DNA from: Chrysaora quinquecirrha
Lineage: Eukaryota; Cnidaria; Scyphozoa; Semaeostomeae; Pelagiidae
DNA: 64,000 bases
Direction of reading: 5' to 3'
NCBI GenBank assembly: GCA_014526335.1
Contig: JACTAT010000040.1
Coordinates: forward strand, 6,248,715-6,312,714
Part shown: positions 1-10,385 of the stretch, piece by piece
Numbering within the stretch: the stretch's first letter is position 1
How the letters are laid out: each line of letters begins with the position of its first letter
The notes under the pieces: generated by a model
The model's database searches: none
What the model was told of the DNA's origin: nothing
What the model saw: only the letters and a program-made list of their open reading frames with translations
Program-made: the position numbers and the translations under genes

Positions 1-450
1 GGATACCATGAGTACAGTGGTGGATGTTCAGTACAGTGGAGGGATACCTGGAGTACAGTGGAGGGATACCATGAGTACAGTGGTGGATGTTCAGTACAGT
101 GGAGGGATGCCATGAGTTGCGTGGAGGGATACCATGAGTACAGTGGAGGGATACCATGAGTACAGTGGTGGATGTTCAGTACAGTGGAGGGATACCTGGA
201 GTACAGTGGTGGATGTTCAGTACAGTGGAGGGATACCATGAGTTGCGTGGAGGGATACCATGAGTACAGTGGAGGGATACCATGAGTACAGTGGTGGATG
301 TTCAGTACAGTGGAGGGATACCTGGAGTACAGTGGAGGGATACCATCAGTACAGGGGTGGATGTTCAGTACAGTGGAGGGATACCATCAGTACAGGGGTG
401 GATGTTCAGTACAGTGGAGGGATACCATCAGTACAGTGGTGGGCGTGCAA
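1..450. repeat. Minisatellite array, left copy
   Basis: The array is built from a roughly 20-base subunit of the type AGTACAGTGGAGGGATACC, alternating with a GGTGGATGTTCAGTACAGTGG variant to give units of about 40 bases. It continues past the window edge. Several frames are open because the unit lacks stops, which explains long ORFs on both strands. I see no reason to call it coding. Confidence 0.93.
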
Positions 451-1064
451 CTCATTAGAGAAATTGCAACGGTGTTGTATGAACGGGAAGTATCTCTAAG
501 CAGACAGTGATGCGTTTTGTGGGGCCTACATCTGTAAAAACAGCTCTAAACATACGCTTTTTTAATAGAAGAGTGTTCTGGGCTTCCATTTTTTGAAAAG
601 TCGCGCTAATTAATACAACTAGTTATTGATACCTGACTCGCGACGCTCGCTGCTTTCTTATAGAGAGTCAGTTGTGCGAAATGCAAACTCTAGACAACCA
701 TGAAATATTGAACCATTCAAAAAGTGCTGTGAATTTCAATGAATCAAAGTCGAATTATATTTCTTAAGACAACACGATAAATACATAAATACCGTAAGAA
801 TAATACGAAACTCACCTATAGACCCAGGAATGGGTTATAGAAACTAAACAAAATGGCGGAACTGGCGGCTTCTTACTGTAAACCTAATCTAGAAATAGTA
901 GCTATTCAAACAGCAAAATACTCGTATACTAACAAAAGTTGAGTTTACCAACAAAACGAAAATCGTATTATGATAAAAAGTATTAGCCACAAATTATTGT
1001 TGTCAAATTAATGACTTAGCGTCCTTGTTATGTTTTACTCAGGGCCCACAGTTCTCTCTACCAC
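451..1064. other. Unique part of the left repeat arm, no gene seen
   Basis: Between the minisatellite and the zinc-finger stop codon the arm is AT-rich non-coding sequence. It presumably includes the 3' UTR of the zinc-finger gene. The same sequence lies inverted at about 3505-4118. Confidence 0.6.
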
Positions 1065-2120
1065 TTAGAGTTTCTGCACTGCACATGCGTGTCTGGATAA
1101 ACCAGATCTGTAGGAGAACTGCGTCTTACAGAACTCGCACATGTATTTTATTTTGCTGTGAGATGCTGAAAAATGCCTCTTCAAGCACCTGTTGTCGGCA
1201 AATTTTTTCCCACAGCCGTTCACCTTGCATTCAAATCCTCCTGAACCAGGTGGTGCCCTTCCCTTGCCTTTACACTTTAGCTTGTGTCTTGCGAGGTTGT
1301 GCCTGTAAGCGAATTTTGAGCCACATAGGGGACACTCGAAATCTCTCTCTCCAGTGTGTGTGACCATATGACCCTCCAACAAGTGCCTGTGGGTGAATTT
1401 CGCTCTGCATTGCGGAGCATCGCATCTAAAAAGATTGCCTTGAAAATGTTTCGCCTTCTTGTGATGTGCCAGGCTATCTTTCGAGGAAAATGTTTTTCCA
1501 CAGTCGACCGCATCACATCGAAAATCCTGGCTGTCATGGTGGTTTGTGGCATGTCTTTTTAGGGCAGCTTTGTCCCGGAAAAGTTTGCTACACTGTGGGC
1601 ATGAGATTTTCATTCCCTTGTGCACACTATCGAGATGTCTTTGAAGGGCATCCTTCCTTGAAAATTCCTTGCTGCATCCCGGTTTAGTGCAACGTAATCC
1701 GCTCTTCTTCCTCTCCTTTGCGTTGTCTTCCTTTTCTCTCCCATAATGCTGACTTATGTTCGAACTTTCTACTGTAAATGACGCATGTTGAGGAGCAGCA
1801 GCAGGAGTTTTTAAATTTTGATAGGTGTTCATACTGCTGTAAAAGGTTTCGTCATCGTCTCTGCTTTGGCTAAAGTCTAGAAAACTTTCACTCTCTGTTT
1901 CCTCAACTCTTGGGCCTCCACCCTGTTCGTCTTCTCTATACCTGGAACGGTTCTCCAAAACATTTTCAGTGAAAACAGGCTTTGGAAGAGTTAGTGGCTC
2001 TGCGCAAAACGTTGACGACTCCAGTTCTTGATTATATAATACATTCCTGTTTTGGAATCCGGGTTGAGGGCTGCGAAATATCGATTTCTGTTGATGCTTA
2101 GGCCTACTGTTCTGTGACAT
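1065..2120 (-). CDS. C2H2 zinc-finger protein, seven fingers, intronless
   Basis: This 351-residue open frame has an N-terminal half rich in Ser, Asn and Gln without a recognised domain, then seven C2H2-type fingers in tandem from about residue 140. Fingers 1, 3, 4 and 6 have the four-residue spacing between the cysteines (for example CTKPGC and CDAVDC); fingers 2, 5 and 7 have CPQC, CPLC and CEFC. Linkers are mostly not the canonical TGEKP, and one is TGERD. Fingers 5 and 7 end with Cys in place of the last His. Mixed spacing and long linkers recall TFIIIA-type nucleic-acid-binding arrays, but I cannot assign orthology. The ATG at 2120 opens the frame. The last ~39 codons and the stop lie in the left inverted-repeat arm and are duplicated at 3387-3504. 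The lack of introns would fit an old retrocopy or a naturally single-exon gene. Likely a nuclear DNA- or RNA-binding protein. Confidence 0.85.
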   Translation of the reverse strand: MSQNSRPKHQQKSIFRSPQPGFQNRNVLYNQELESSTFCAEPLTLPKPVFTENVLENRSRYREDEQGGGPRVEETESESFLDFSQSRDDDETFYSSMNTYQNLKTPAAAPQHASFTVESSNISQHYGREKEDNAKERKKSGLRCTKPGCSKEFSRKDALQRHLDSVHKGMKISCPQCSKLFRDKAALKRHATNHHDSQDFRCDAVDCGKTFSSKDSLAHHKKAKHFQGNLFRCDAPQCRAKFTHRHLLEGHMVTHTGERDFECPLCGSKFAYRHNLARHKLKCKGKGRAPPGSGGFECKVNGCGKKFADNRCLKRHFSASHSKIKYMCEFCKTQFSYRSGLSRHACAVQKL

Positions 2121-2920
2121 TATGATTCATATGTTTGAGCATTGACTTCAAGGAATATTCTAGTCTGCTAGTTGATAATGTACCAAGTGCCAATCGACAA
2201 TAGTGTTTCTGGTATTTATAGCCAAACGAGGTAGTGAAATTGCGCCCATCACTGATTGGTTTGAAAAGCCTATTTTTTACAACATTAATGTTTTTAGAAA
2301 TTTGTTTCCTGGAGATTAATAACCATGGACTAGATTTTGCTACCTGCAATTCATTTCACTTCGTAAGGTAATTAGCCATAAATGTAATTACAGAAATGCA
2401 AATGTACTTTTATAATTTAATCTGAAACACGCTCTTCTCATTCATTGAATACACTCTGTCTGTTTATTCATTCATATGCTTTCCCATTAAAAAGTTTTTT
2501 TGCTTCCTTTTGTTGTGAACTGACATCATAATCAAGCAATTAGTTATTGCATCACGCAACCAATTAGCAATTATATATATTCTTTGTTATCTCTCCAGTT
2601 ATATTACATTGAACGTCCTTAACAAAAGCAGTTATCAGACAACTAGCGGAGATTTAATTGAAAATCAAAATGAAAACATCTAAACAAATTACTGGAGAAA
2701 CTTAGCACGCAACAATCTTATTTTCAATCGAAAACCAAACAAAAACAAACAGATTTGACTAGTTCCTTAATATGTTCCAACGATTTTCATGTCCTATCCA
2801 TTAACTTAAAGGAGTTACAAGCTTCAGATGTGAATTTATCCTTTGTTAGAACAATAAATTCGATTAAGGTTGATGCAGAAAGGAAAATAGAATTGGATGT
2901 AGTCACGTGGTTGCTCTTTG
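2121..2920. other. Region upstream of the zinc-finger gene, nothing recognised
   Basis: AT-rich sequence lies between the zinc-finger start codon and the MITE at 2923. It should contain the promoter, but I see no convincing core motif. Short open frames here have no recognisable features. Confidence 0.5.
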
Positions 2921-2922
2921 TA

Positions 2923-3292
2923 CACGTTTTTTTTAAATAAGGAACCTTTGGTCTGAGTTGAGGCTCGAGTTCCTTAATTTTTCAACAAAATGAGGCTGAA
3001 AGTTCCTTATACTGTTCCTTGTCGTGGGATATGTATAAACCCTAATTTTTACAGCAAATCCATATAAACTATTCTTCATTTCTAACTTTAAGTATAAATG
3101 GAGCCTTTTGGGGAAGAACGATGGGAAATATATTGTACTTCTGTTCCTTTTTCGTAAAAACCGTCTTGTTCTTTAAAAAAGAGTTTCTTAGTTTTTCATC
3201 CGAGCCTCGACAGTTCCTTAAAGTTCCTTAATTTTTTGGCAATCTTCAGCCTCGAGTTCCTTATAAAGGTGTTCCTTATAAAAAAAAACGTG
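2923..3292. mobile_element. TA-flanked MITE, family M1, copy 1
   Basis: Terminal inverted repeats begin CACGTTTTTTTT and continue into (AT)AAGGAAC, with TA on both sides (2921-2922 and 3293-3294). The interior has the GAGGCTCGAGTTCC and GTTCCTTATACTG motifs and no transposase. The same element occurs in the opposite orientation at 23751-24121 and 53401-53766. TA duplication and TIR form fit a Tc1/mariner-type non-autonomous element. It sits in the spacer of the large inverted repeat. Confidence 0.88.
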
Positions 3293-3386
3293 TATTTCAT
3301 CAAAAATAATAGGGTAGTATAAACTAATTGAATCATGCGTCACCTCCTTATTCTCAACTGAAAAGTTAATGTATCGTTAATGTATC

Positions 3387-3504
3387 GAAGAGGCATTTTT
3401 CAGCATCTCACAGCAAAATAAAATACATGTGCGAGTTCTGTAAGACGCAGTTCTCCTACAGATCTGGTTTATCCAGACACGCATGTGCAGTGCAGAAACT
3501 CTAA
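3387..3504 (+). pseudogene. Detached copy of the last zinc finger
   Basis: On the plus strand this stretch encodes the last zinc finger (beginning near YMCEFC) to the stop codon of the gene at 1065-2120. It is present because the right arm includes the 3' end of that gene. No upstream coding sequence is attached, so it is a fragment. Confidence 0.88.
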
Positions 3505-4118
3505 GTGGTAGAGAGAACTGTGGGCCCTGAGTAAAACATAACAAGGACGCTAAGTCATTAATTTGACAACAATAATTTGTGGCTAATACTTTTTATCATA
3601 ATACGATTTTCGTTTTGTTGGTAAACTCAACTTTTGTTAGTATACGAGTATTTTGCTGTTTGAATAGCTACTATTTCTAGATTAGGTTTACAGTAAGAAG
3701 CCGCCAGTTCCGCCATTTTGTTTAGTTTCTATAACCCATTCCTGGGTCTATAGGTGAGTTTCGTATTATTCTTACGGTATTTATGTATTTATCGTGTTGT
3801 CTTAAGAAATATAATTCGACTTTGATTCATTGAAATTCACAGCACTTTTTGAATGGTTCAATATTTCATGGTTGTCTAGAGTTTGCATTTCGCGCAACTG
3901 ACTCTCTATAAGAAAGCAGCGAGCGTCGCGAGTCAGGTATCAATAACTAGTTGTATTAATTAGCGCGACTTTTCAAAAAATGGAAGCCCAGAACACCCTT
4001 CTATTAAAAAGCGTATGTTTAGAGCTGTTTTTTACAGATGTAGGCCCCACAAAACGCATCACTGTCTGCTTAGAGATACTTCCCGTTCATACAACACCGT
4101 TGCAATTTCTCTAATGAG

Positions 4119-4709
4119 TTGCACGCCCACCACTGTACTGATGGTATCCCTCCACTGTACTGAACATCCACCCCTGTACTGATGGTATCCCTCCACTGTA
4201 CTGAACATCCACCCCTGTACTGATGGTATCCCTCCACTGTACTCCAGGTATCCCTCCACTGTACTGAACATCCACCACTGTACTCATGGTATCCCTCCAC
4301 TGTACTCATGGTATCCCTCCACGCAACTCATGGTATCCCTCCACTGTACTGAACATCCACCACTGTACTCCAGGTATCCCTCCACTGTACTGAACATCCA
4401 CCACTGTACTCATGGTATCCCTCCACTGTACTCATGGTATCCCTCCACGCAACTCATGGCATCCCTCCACTGTACTGAACATCCACCACTGTACTCATGG
4501 TATCCCTCCACTGTACTCCAGGTATCCCTCCACTGTACTGAACATCCACCACTGTACTCATGGTATCCCTCCACTGTACTCCAGGTATCCCTCCACTGTA
4601 CTGAACATCCACCACTGTACTCATGGTATCCCTCCACTGTACTCATGGTATCCCTCCACTGTACTGAACATCCACCACTGTACTGCACACCCACCACTGT
4701 ACTGCACAT
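4119..4709. repeat. Minisatellite array, right copy
   Basis: This is the inverted counterpart of the array at 1-450, with units such as CCACTGTACTCATGGTATCC. It ends with two variant units containing TGCACACC. Long frames are open on both strands because of the unit composition. Confidence 0.92.
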
Positions 4710-4739
4710 ACGTTATGCGGGGTGTTTAATAACGAATTC

Positions 4740-5337
4740 ATGAACTTACGATTTAATCGAATCAGATCAGTGATTATACACCAAGACCAACGATTCGTTT
4801 GCTTTATTGATCGTTATCATAATTGAATCACAACCAGCTAGACACTAAAGAAGAAACAAAAGAGTTTTTATTTATTTTAATAGTAACGTTTTCATTTCTA
4901 CGAGGAGAGGACGTATGCTCTGTGTTCAGAGATTGAATTGACCACTGTACAAAAATTGGATGGTTGTTGTCATTGCTAATAGTTATAAAGGGTCACGCTC
5001 GAGGGGCATTTAACTCCTCAATGGGGCGTACCAGATTTCCGAGAAAACAAAAGGATTTCCAAGGGATGTTTTGTGAAAACAATAGGATTTTCAGCAAGGG
5101 TGTACGAAATTTTCCAAGACGGTTACGTTGAAAGTGGAGACGAAATTATCGTAACAATGAAAGTGACGGTTTTTTTGAAAGCTTAAAAGGCCTCGCTTTC
5201 AGAAGCTATCACAAAAGCGAGGTTGTAAAAATTAATAAATTACTGATTTGAAAAGTATCCGTTAAAGATGAGGACTAAGGAATTTGTTCACCTTAATGGT
5301 TGTTGTAGAATTAAACCTGATTTGCATTGAGGACCGG
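4740..5337. other. Intergenic stretch, nothing recognised
   Basis: AT-rich sequence with no supported ORF, repeat or RNA gene. Confidence 0.4.
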
Positions 5338-5338
5338 A

Positions 5339-5567
5339 AAATCTTGGACAAAATATTTGGAACAGGCATTTTCTCCAATGAATATGGCCTATTTCATTGA
5401 TTTTCTACTCCCATAACTCCAATTCTCCCCCTTTTTACCCCCAAAACAATTTTGGTAGTAGAACAAGACAACTTTTGTACGAAACAACATTGTAACGGGG
5501 GAGAAGGGGGGATCAATAGATAATAGCAACACTATTTAGGCCGTTCCAAAATATTTTGTCCAAGATT
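5339..5567. mobile_element. Short inverted-repeat element (MITE-like)
   Basis: The ends are near-perfect inverted repeats: ATCTTGGACAAAATATTTGG at the left, and its complement with one base difference at 5540-5567. The ~230-bp size and lack of coding sequence suggest a MITE. No clear target-site duplication is seen, so the superfamily is not assigned. Confidence 0.65.
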
Positions 5568-5935
5568 GGGAGGTATTGTAGAGAAGCTTACGATGATGCA
5601 GGAACATGTTCTGAGCATGGCAACTTGGACGACAACGACGAGGACAGATCAGAAAAAAGTTGGTTCAACATACGACGCTGGTGCATCCCCGTCCCTTAGG
5701 TTGCAATGGGAACATGAATTTTGATATGGGAACATGCTTCTCAATCGTCGCCGTCGACGGGGAAATGATTTAAAAATATGTTTCCGCATCATCCCTGCAA
5801 ACTGACAACAACAACCACTTGAGGATTCCTCGCGGTCTGCGTCGCTTACGACTATATACGAGAACATGAGCATCGCCGTCATGACGGGGACACGAGGTTT
5901 GCCGTCGCTTAGGTACGAAAACAGGGTTTAACCTT
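5568..5935. other. Intergenic stretch, nothing recognised
   Basis: Sequence between the MITE at 5339 and the LINE 3' end. A 77-residue minus ORF at 5649-5882 has no recognisable feature. Confidence 0.4.
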
Positions 5936-6045
5936 TGAATAAGTATAAGTATAAGTATAGTATAATAATTATTTACTGTTAGTGCTACGATAGTGATACT
6001 TCACTAATTCATACTAACATTGAGCAACCTCAGAGATTGCATTGG

Positions 6046-6387
6046 CTATGACTTATTGCAATATGAGCAAGCGCATTTATTGTTTAGAAACCAATTTTTC
6101 GTAAAACTTTTAAACTGTTTTATATTTTGGGCTGATTTAGTTTCAGCAGGAAGGGCGTTCCAGATTTTTGGTCCCTGGAAACATAAAGAATTTATACCGT
6201 AAGCGGTTGTTCTAACTTTTGGTATTTGTAGAGGGTTCGTTCTGCGGAGATCGTGGTCTACTCGCTTTGGTATAAAATAATCCCTCATAAATACAGGATT
6301 AAGATTATTTAAAGTCTTGTAGATTTCTAATGCTAGAAGCCTGATCGATTGAATATGGATGGTAGTTTCATTGCATTTTGTAAGCAA
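6046..6387 (-). pseudogene. CR1 ORF2, C-terminal region
   Basis: This 113-residue frame matches the usual end of CR1/L2-type ORF2 proteins: a LLALEIYKTLN segment, then FQGPKIWNALPAE and the FKSFTKNW tail. A stretch of the 3' end just beyond it is repeated inside the broken GPCR gene at 50825-50970. Confidence 0.8.
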
Positions 6388-6440
6388 GATTTCATACGAG
6401 GAAGTATAGTCTGAGTATGCTAAGCGTAAAGCTCTTTCAT

Positions 6441-7916
6441 TTATTTTTCAAGTTTATCTTGGCAACTCTTGTTACATAGCATCCATATCAATGGGCAATA
6501 GTTAAAATGACATAGTATGAAAGAATTAATGATTATCTTTTTTTCTTTATCACCCATGTATTTCGCAATACGTTTGAGTGAGTTGAGCTGTTTAGCTGCT
6601 TTCTTGCAGATTTTGTCAATATGAGAATCAAACTTTAAGTTTTCATCCAATTCAACTCCAAGGAGTGTAACAGTACTGTCTACTTTTATGCTAAAATTAG
6701 GATCAATTTCAAATTCATCTATATTTCTATCTTTATTACCAATAGTAATTGCCTGAAATTTAGATGGATTTGCAGTCATTCATTTTCTTTAAACCATTTA
6801 ATGCAATTTTCGGTGTTTGATTTTATTAGATTTAATAATTCGCCAGTACTATTAGCAGTTATAGATATTGTATTATCATCCGCAAAATTACACAGAGAGC
6901 CCTCAGTAAGGTTGTAAAAAATATCATTAATAAAAGCATTGAAAAGAAGTGGTCCTAAAATCGATCCTTGTGGGACTCCTTGTCCTAGTTTACCCCAAGA
7001 ACTATATCTTCCTTTAACTTTTACTTTCTGTTCTCTGTCAGATAGATAGTTTTGTATAAGCAATAGAGATCCTTGATCCACTCCATAAGCGTGTAGTTTT
7101 GCAAGAAGAAGGTTTTTTGGGAGGCAGTCGAAGGCTTTAGATAAGTCCATGAGGACTGCACCTATATGCTTATTTTTTTCAAGTCCTGATTTCCAGTCTT
7201 CTATTAATCTGAAGAGAGCATGTTGTGAAGAAAATGTTTTCTGTAAGCACATAGATATTTTGAAAACTTATCTTCGAAGAAAGGAGAGAGTTGACGCTCG
7301 ATAGCTTTTTCGAACACTTTAGAGAAGGTTGTTAGTAAACTGATAGGTCTATAGTTCTCTTTATTAAAAGGATCTTTTTTCTTATATACCGGTGTAACTA
7401 CGGCTTTTTTCAAGGATTTAGGAAAGGTTCCTTGTAGGATACATTTGTTTAGAATATCGAGTAATGGCTGTAGAATGATATTAACGGAGATTTTTAGAAA
7501 TTTAGCATTTACCATATCGTGCCCAGTTGCTTTTTATGGTCAAGTTTGTTAATTATGTGCCTCAGTGCCTCTCTTGGCACTGGTGTAATTTTTAAGGTTT
7601 TATTATCAGGCAAACAAGTTTTGATTTTTCTAATACTCGGATGGTTCTGAAAGTTTCTTACAATATCTGATATTGATAGATGATCACTGTCTCCCTCTTT
7701 CCCATTTGGTTTGTTTATTTTACCAATACTTGCGAAATGTTTATTCATAATTTCAGCTACTGATTGAGGGTCACTAACAAGACAGTCATTCTCAGAGATA
7801 GTAATTTCAGAATCGTTGTGACCTTTACTAAAGAAATATGGTTTTAATTTTTTCCAGAACGTTTTTGAGTCTAGCGTACCATTTTGGCAAATTTTTGTGA
7901 AATAATCAGATTTCAA
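6441..7916 (-). pseudogene. CR1 ORF2, reverse transcriptase
   Basis: Three frames (7509-7916, 7204-7515 and 6776-7252), followed by 6441-6779, cover the reverse transcriptase and thumb. Visible blocks are YRPISLL, LMDLSKAFDCL, GVPQGSILGPLLF and FADDNTISI, which contains the catalytic FADD. The connecting frameshifts each look like one or two bases. The catalytic residues are intact, but the ORF is not. Confidence 0.88.
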
Positions 7917-8997
7917 ACGTTGTCTAAGATTTGCACAATGATTACGCTGCTTTTATATTTTTCAAAGTTCTCGTTTGTCCTGCATTTATTATAAGCATTT
8001 TTCAGCTTGGTTCTTAACATGATTGCTTTTCGATGAATTTTAGTAAGAGGTTTGTTGTTTGCTCGTACTACTCTAGATTTAAGGGAGCATGTTTATTAAC
8101 AATGCCAATAAAGATTTCTTGAAAGTAGTCGAGAGCTTCACTACTGTCCTGCAAAAGCTCGCAAAGATGAAAGGGTGCTTCTGACAAGTCTCGACAGAAA
8201 GCATTTTCATTAAAATTACTCAGGTCTCTGTAGTGTATAATGTTAGGATGGTGTTTTGGGAGTGAAGTTTTCCATGTAGTAAGAATTAGTTTATGAAAGT
8301 CGCTTAGACTTGTTTCGATCGTTTGACTATTTTTAAAATTATGTTTTCTATTAGTTAATATAACGTCAATTAATGAGGGGTTACAGTTTGGTTTATAGCA
8401 TGTTGGTTCTTTGATAAGATTAGTTAACCCTAAAGAAGAGCATATCGTTTTAAGATATTGATTAGAGGATAAGATTAAGATCGCCTATAACAATAAAATT
8501 ATCGTAATTTGAACTACATTTATCAACTGATTTAATAAGAGAGTTTTAAAATTTCATTGCTAGCATTTGGTGGATTATAGGTAGCAACAATAGCCCATTT
8601 TTCCTTACGAAGGTTTATTTCAAAACAGATGCTTTCAATCCCTTTTCCTCAAAATTTTCAAGTCTTTTACATTTGAGAGATTCTTTAACGTAAACGAGTA
8701 AACCACCACCGTAAGAATTTCTGTCCGCACGATAAGGTGTTTTGTACCCGGGGACAAGGAATTGTGCAGTAGAGAATGTTTCGTCGAGTTTTGTTTCACT
8801 AATAACAATGCAATCATATGAGCTTGCAGCAATAAGATCTTTCAGCTCGCAAAACTTATTTCTTAAACTATTTATGTTTAAGTGAGCAAGAATCGGATTT
8901 TCGGGTTTCTTAACCTGGCTTCTTTCAGTTCATTGTAATTGTTAACCATTTCATTGCTCTCATTAGATTTATTTAAATTTACTTTACCAGTGTTAAG
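7917..8997 (-). pseudogene. CR1 ORF2, endonuclease part, degraded
   Basis: Across several frames the minus strand encodes pieces typical of an apurinic-type endonuclease, such as ISETKLDE near 8790, followed by a GGGLLVYV-type strand, with further pieces towards the reverse transcriptase. Multiple frameshifts break it. This joins the ORF1 and reverse transcriptase parts into one element. Confidence 0.65.
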
Positions 8998-9948
8998 TCA
9001 TGCACGCTGATTCGCTTTAATGCAATCTCTGAAGTTGCAGGCAAGTTTAGTGCTACCTTTTTTATTAAGGTGAAGTCCGCTATTGTTAAGGTCCTCTTGA
9101 ATGATGTTACTATTATCAATGTATTGAAAGCTATTGCTTTCGCATACATTGAGCAAAATGCTATTTAATTCACGCACGTTTTCATTAAGATTAGGATACT
9201 TAACTTGGTTTGCTATACTTGAAATAAAAATACTGCATGTTGGTATTTGCCTTTTGATCGTCATCGCCACATCTTTAATTTCTTCGCCGATTTGTTGTGG
9301 ATGGTCGGGGGAGTTCATCAGATCATTTATGCCACAGTGTAGAACCACAGCATCTGGTCGTTTCTCAATGCTTGGAATGATATAATGTTTCATTTCTCTT
9401 GCTTTCATTCCCCCAATGCTTATTCTATTGACATAGGATTGCAATGATCGCGAGAGTTTGTGCGGCATGACATTCTTAATTATCGAGTCTCCTACTATCA
9501 CTATGCTTTGTTTTCTCGACGAAAGGTCTTGGTGATCAGGAATCCGAGGGCGATGCGGATTTTGAGTTGCTGGTTGTTGCGTGCGAGATTTGGGAATAGT
9601 TGAAGTGTTGACAGGCTTAGTTGAGTTGGTCTGTATGATATTTTCGTTGGTATTTCTTGACAAAATGGAAGATAGGGTGCCAGATGGTCCGTTAATTGGG
9701 GGAGATTTATTTCGTGGGATAGTTTGTGTATGAGATGTTATGGAATGATGAGAGTTGAATTGCATGTCTTGGGGAATGAACTGTAAACTTTGAAATCTAT
9801 TTGGATGGTAAAACATTTGCATATTATTAGCGGGTGGTATATGAAATGGTTCAACATTCTGGTTAAAATGATTGTGGTTTGGGTGCTGGCTTTGAGGGTG
9901 TTTATGTGAATCGGAATTCCTAAATCCTAACTTAGTTTGCCAGGACAT
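8998..9948 (-). pseudogene. CR1 ORF1, SGNH esterase domain
   Basis: This 316-residue frame has a low-complexity Asn/His/Pro/Gln-rich N-terminal half and a C-terminal SGNH/GDSL-type hydrolase domain from about residue 145. Block I is IVIVGDSI with the Ser nucleophile, and block III is LHCGIND. Block V reads SGLHLNKKG, so His is kept but Ser occupies the usual Asp position of DxxH. Esterase domains in ORF1 are a described CR1 feature with a suggested membrane- or lipid-related role. The frame is open throughout, but it is cut off from the rest of ORF1. Confidence 0.85.
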
Positions 9949-9967
9949 ATCACTTGATGGCCTTGAT

Positions 9968-10240
9968 TCATTTTGCTTTTCTTGACCCGCTCAATTTCAT
10001 TTTCAACTTCTCGATCTCAGCCTTCAAGGTTTTATTTTCTTTCTCGAGTTCTGAGTTTTTTGTTTGCAATTTCACTACATCGTTAGAATAGATTTTATCA
10101 TTATTTTGTGATTTTAGATTCAAAATTTCCTCTTGCATAATCTTAATTTCATTCCAAACTGGTTTTAATGCATCGTTCAATTCCGGCTTGAAAAAGATAA
10201 CAGACTCATGCTGGGATGCTGACAATGGCATATCGTGCAT
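9968..10240 (-). pseudogene. CR1 ORF1, coiled-coil segment
   Basis: This 90-residue frame is rich in Lys, Glu, Asn and Leu, with heptad-like spacing across its second half (NSELEKENKTLKAEIEKLK). ORF1 proteins of LINEs commonly oligomerise through such a segment. It is separated by frameshifts from the 2A part upstream and the esterase part downstream, and was probably one ORF originally. Confidence 0.7.
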
Positions 10241-10385
10241 CGGTACTTCTTGGATGGGATCCAGCTTTGATTCATGAGACTCATGTGACTCTGACTCATG
10301 CTGTTTATTCTCTATTTCTTTCAGCTGGTCATTGCGAAATTCGTCTATTCCTTTACCAATAATACATATAGTTGCTGAAGGACGT

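Larger units (their letters stand above)
1..1182. repeat. Left arm of a large inverted repeat
   Basis: Bases 1-1182 are the reverse complement of about 3387-4568; paired positions sum to about 4569. Comparing the arms by eye over 540-720 gave two substitutions and one single-base indel, so identity is near 99%. The arm runs off the window start. Its inner edge falls inside the last zinc finger of the minus-strand zinc-finger gene. The outer part is minisatellite. The high identity suggests a recent inverted duplication or ongoing gene conversion. Confidence 0.93.
3387..4709. repeat. Right arm of the large inverted repeat
   Basis: This is the reverse complement of window bases 1-1182, in the order zinc-finger tail, unique sequence, minisatellite. 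The minisatellite continues past the pairing partner of base 1 to about 4709, where unique sequence starts. That gives an outer boundary on this side only. Confidence 0.92.

Noticed and set aside
260..510. Open frames of 70-79 codons in the minisatellite (also 4059-4743 on both strands)
   Set aside because: The repeat unit lacks stops in several frames, so the frames follow from composition. No start context or non-repeat protein is attached.
1277..1552. Overlapping ORFs on both strands of the zinc-finger gene
   Set aside because: Shadow frames of the zinc-finger coding sequence.
6020..6202. 60-codon plus-strand ORF
   Set aside because: Antisense of the CR1-like LINE 3' end. It is of interest only because the same piece is fused to the broken GPCR.
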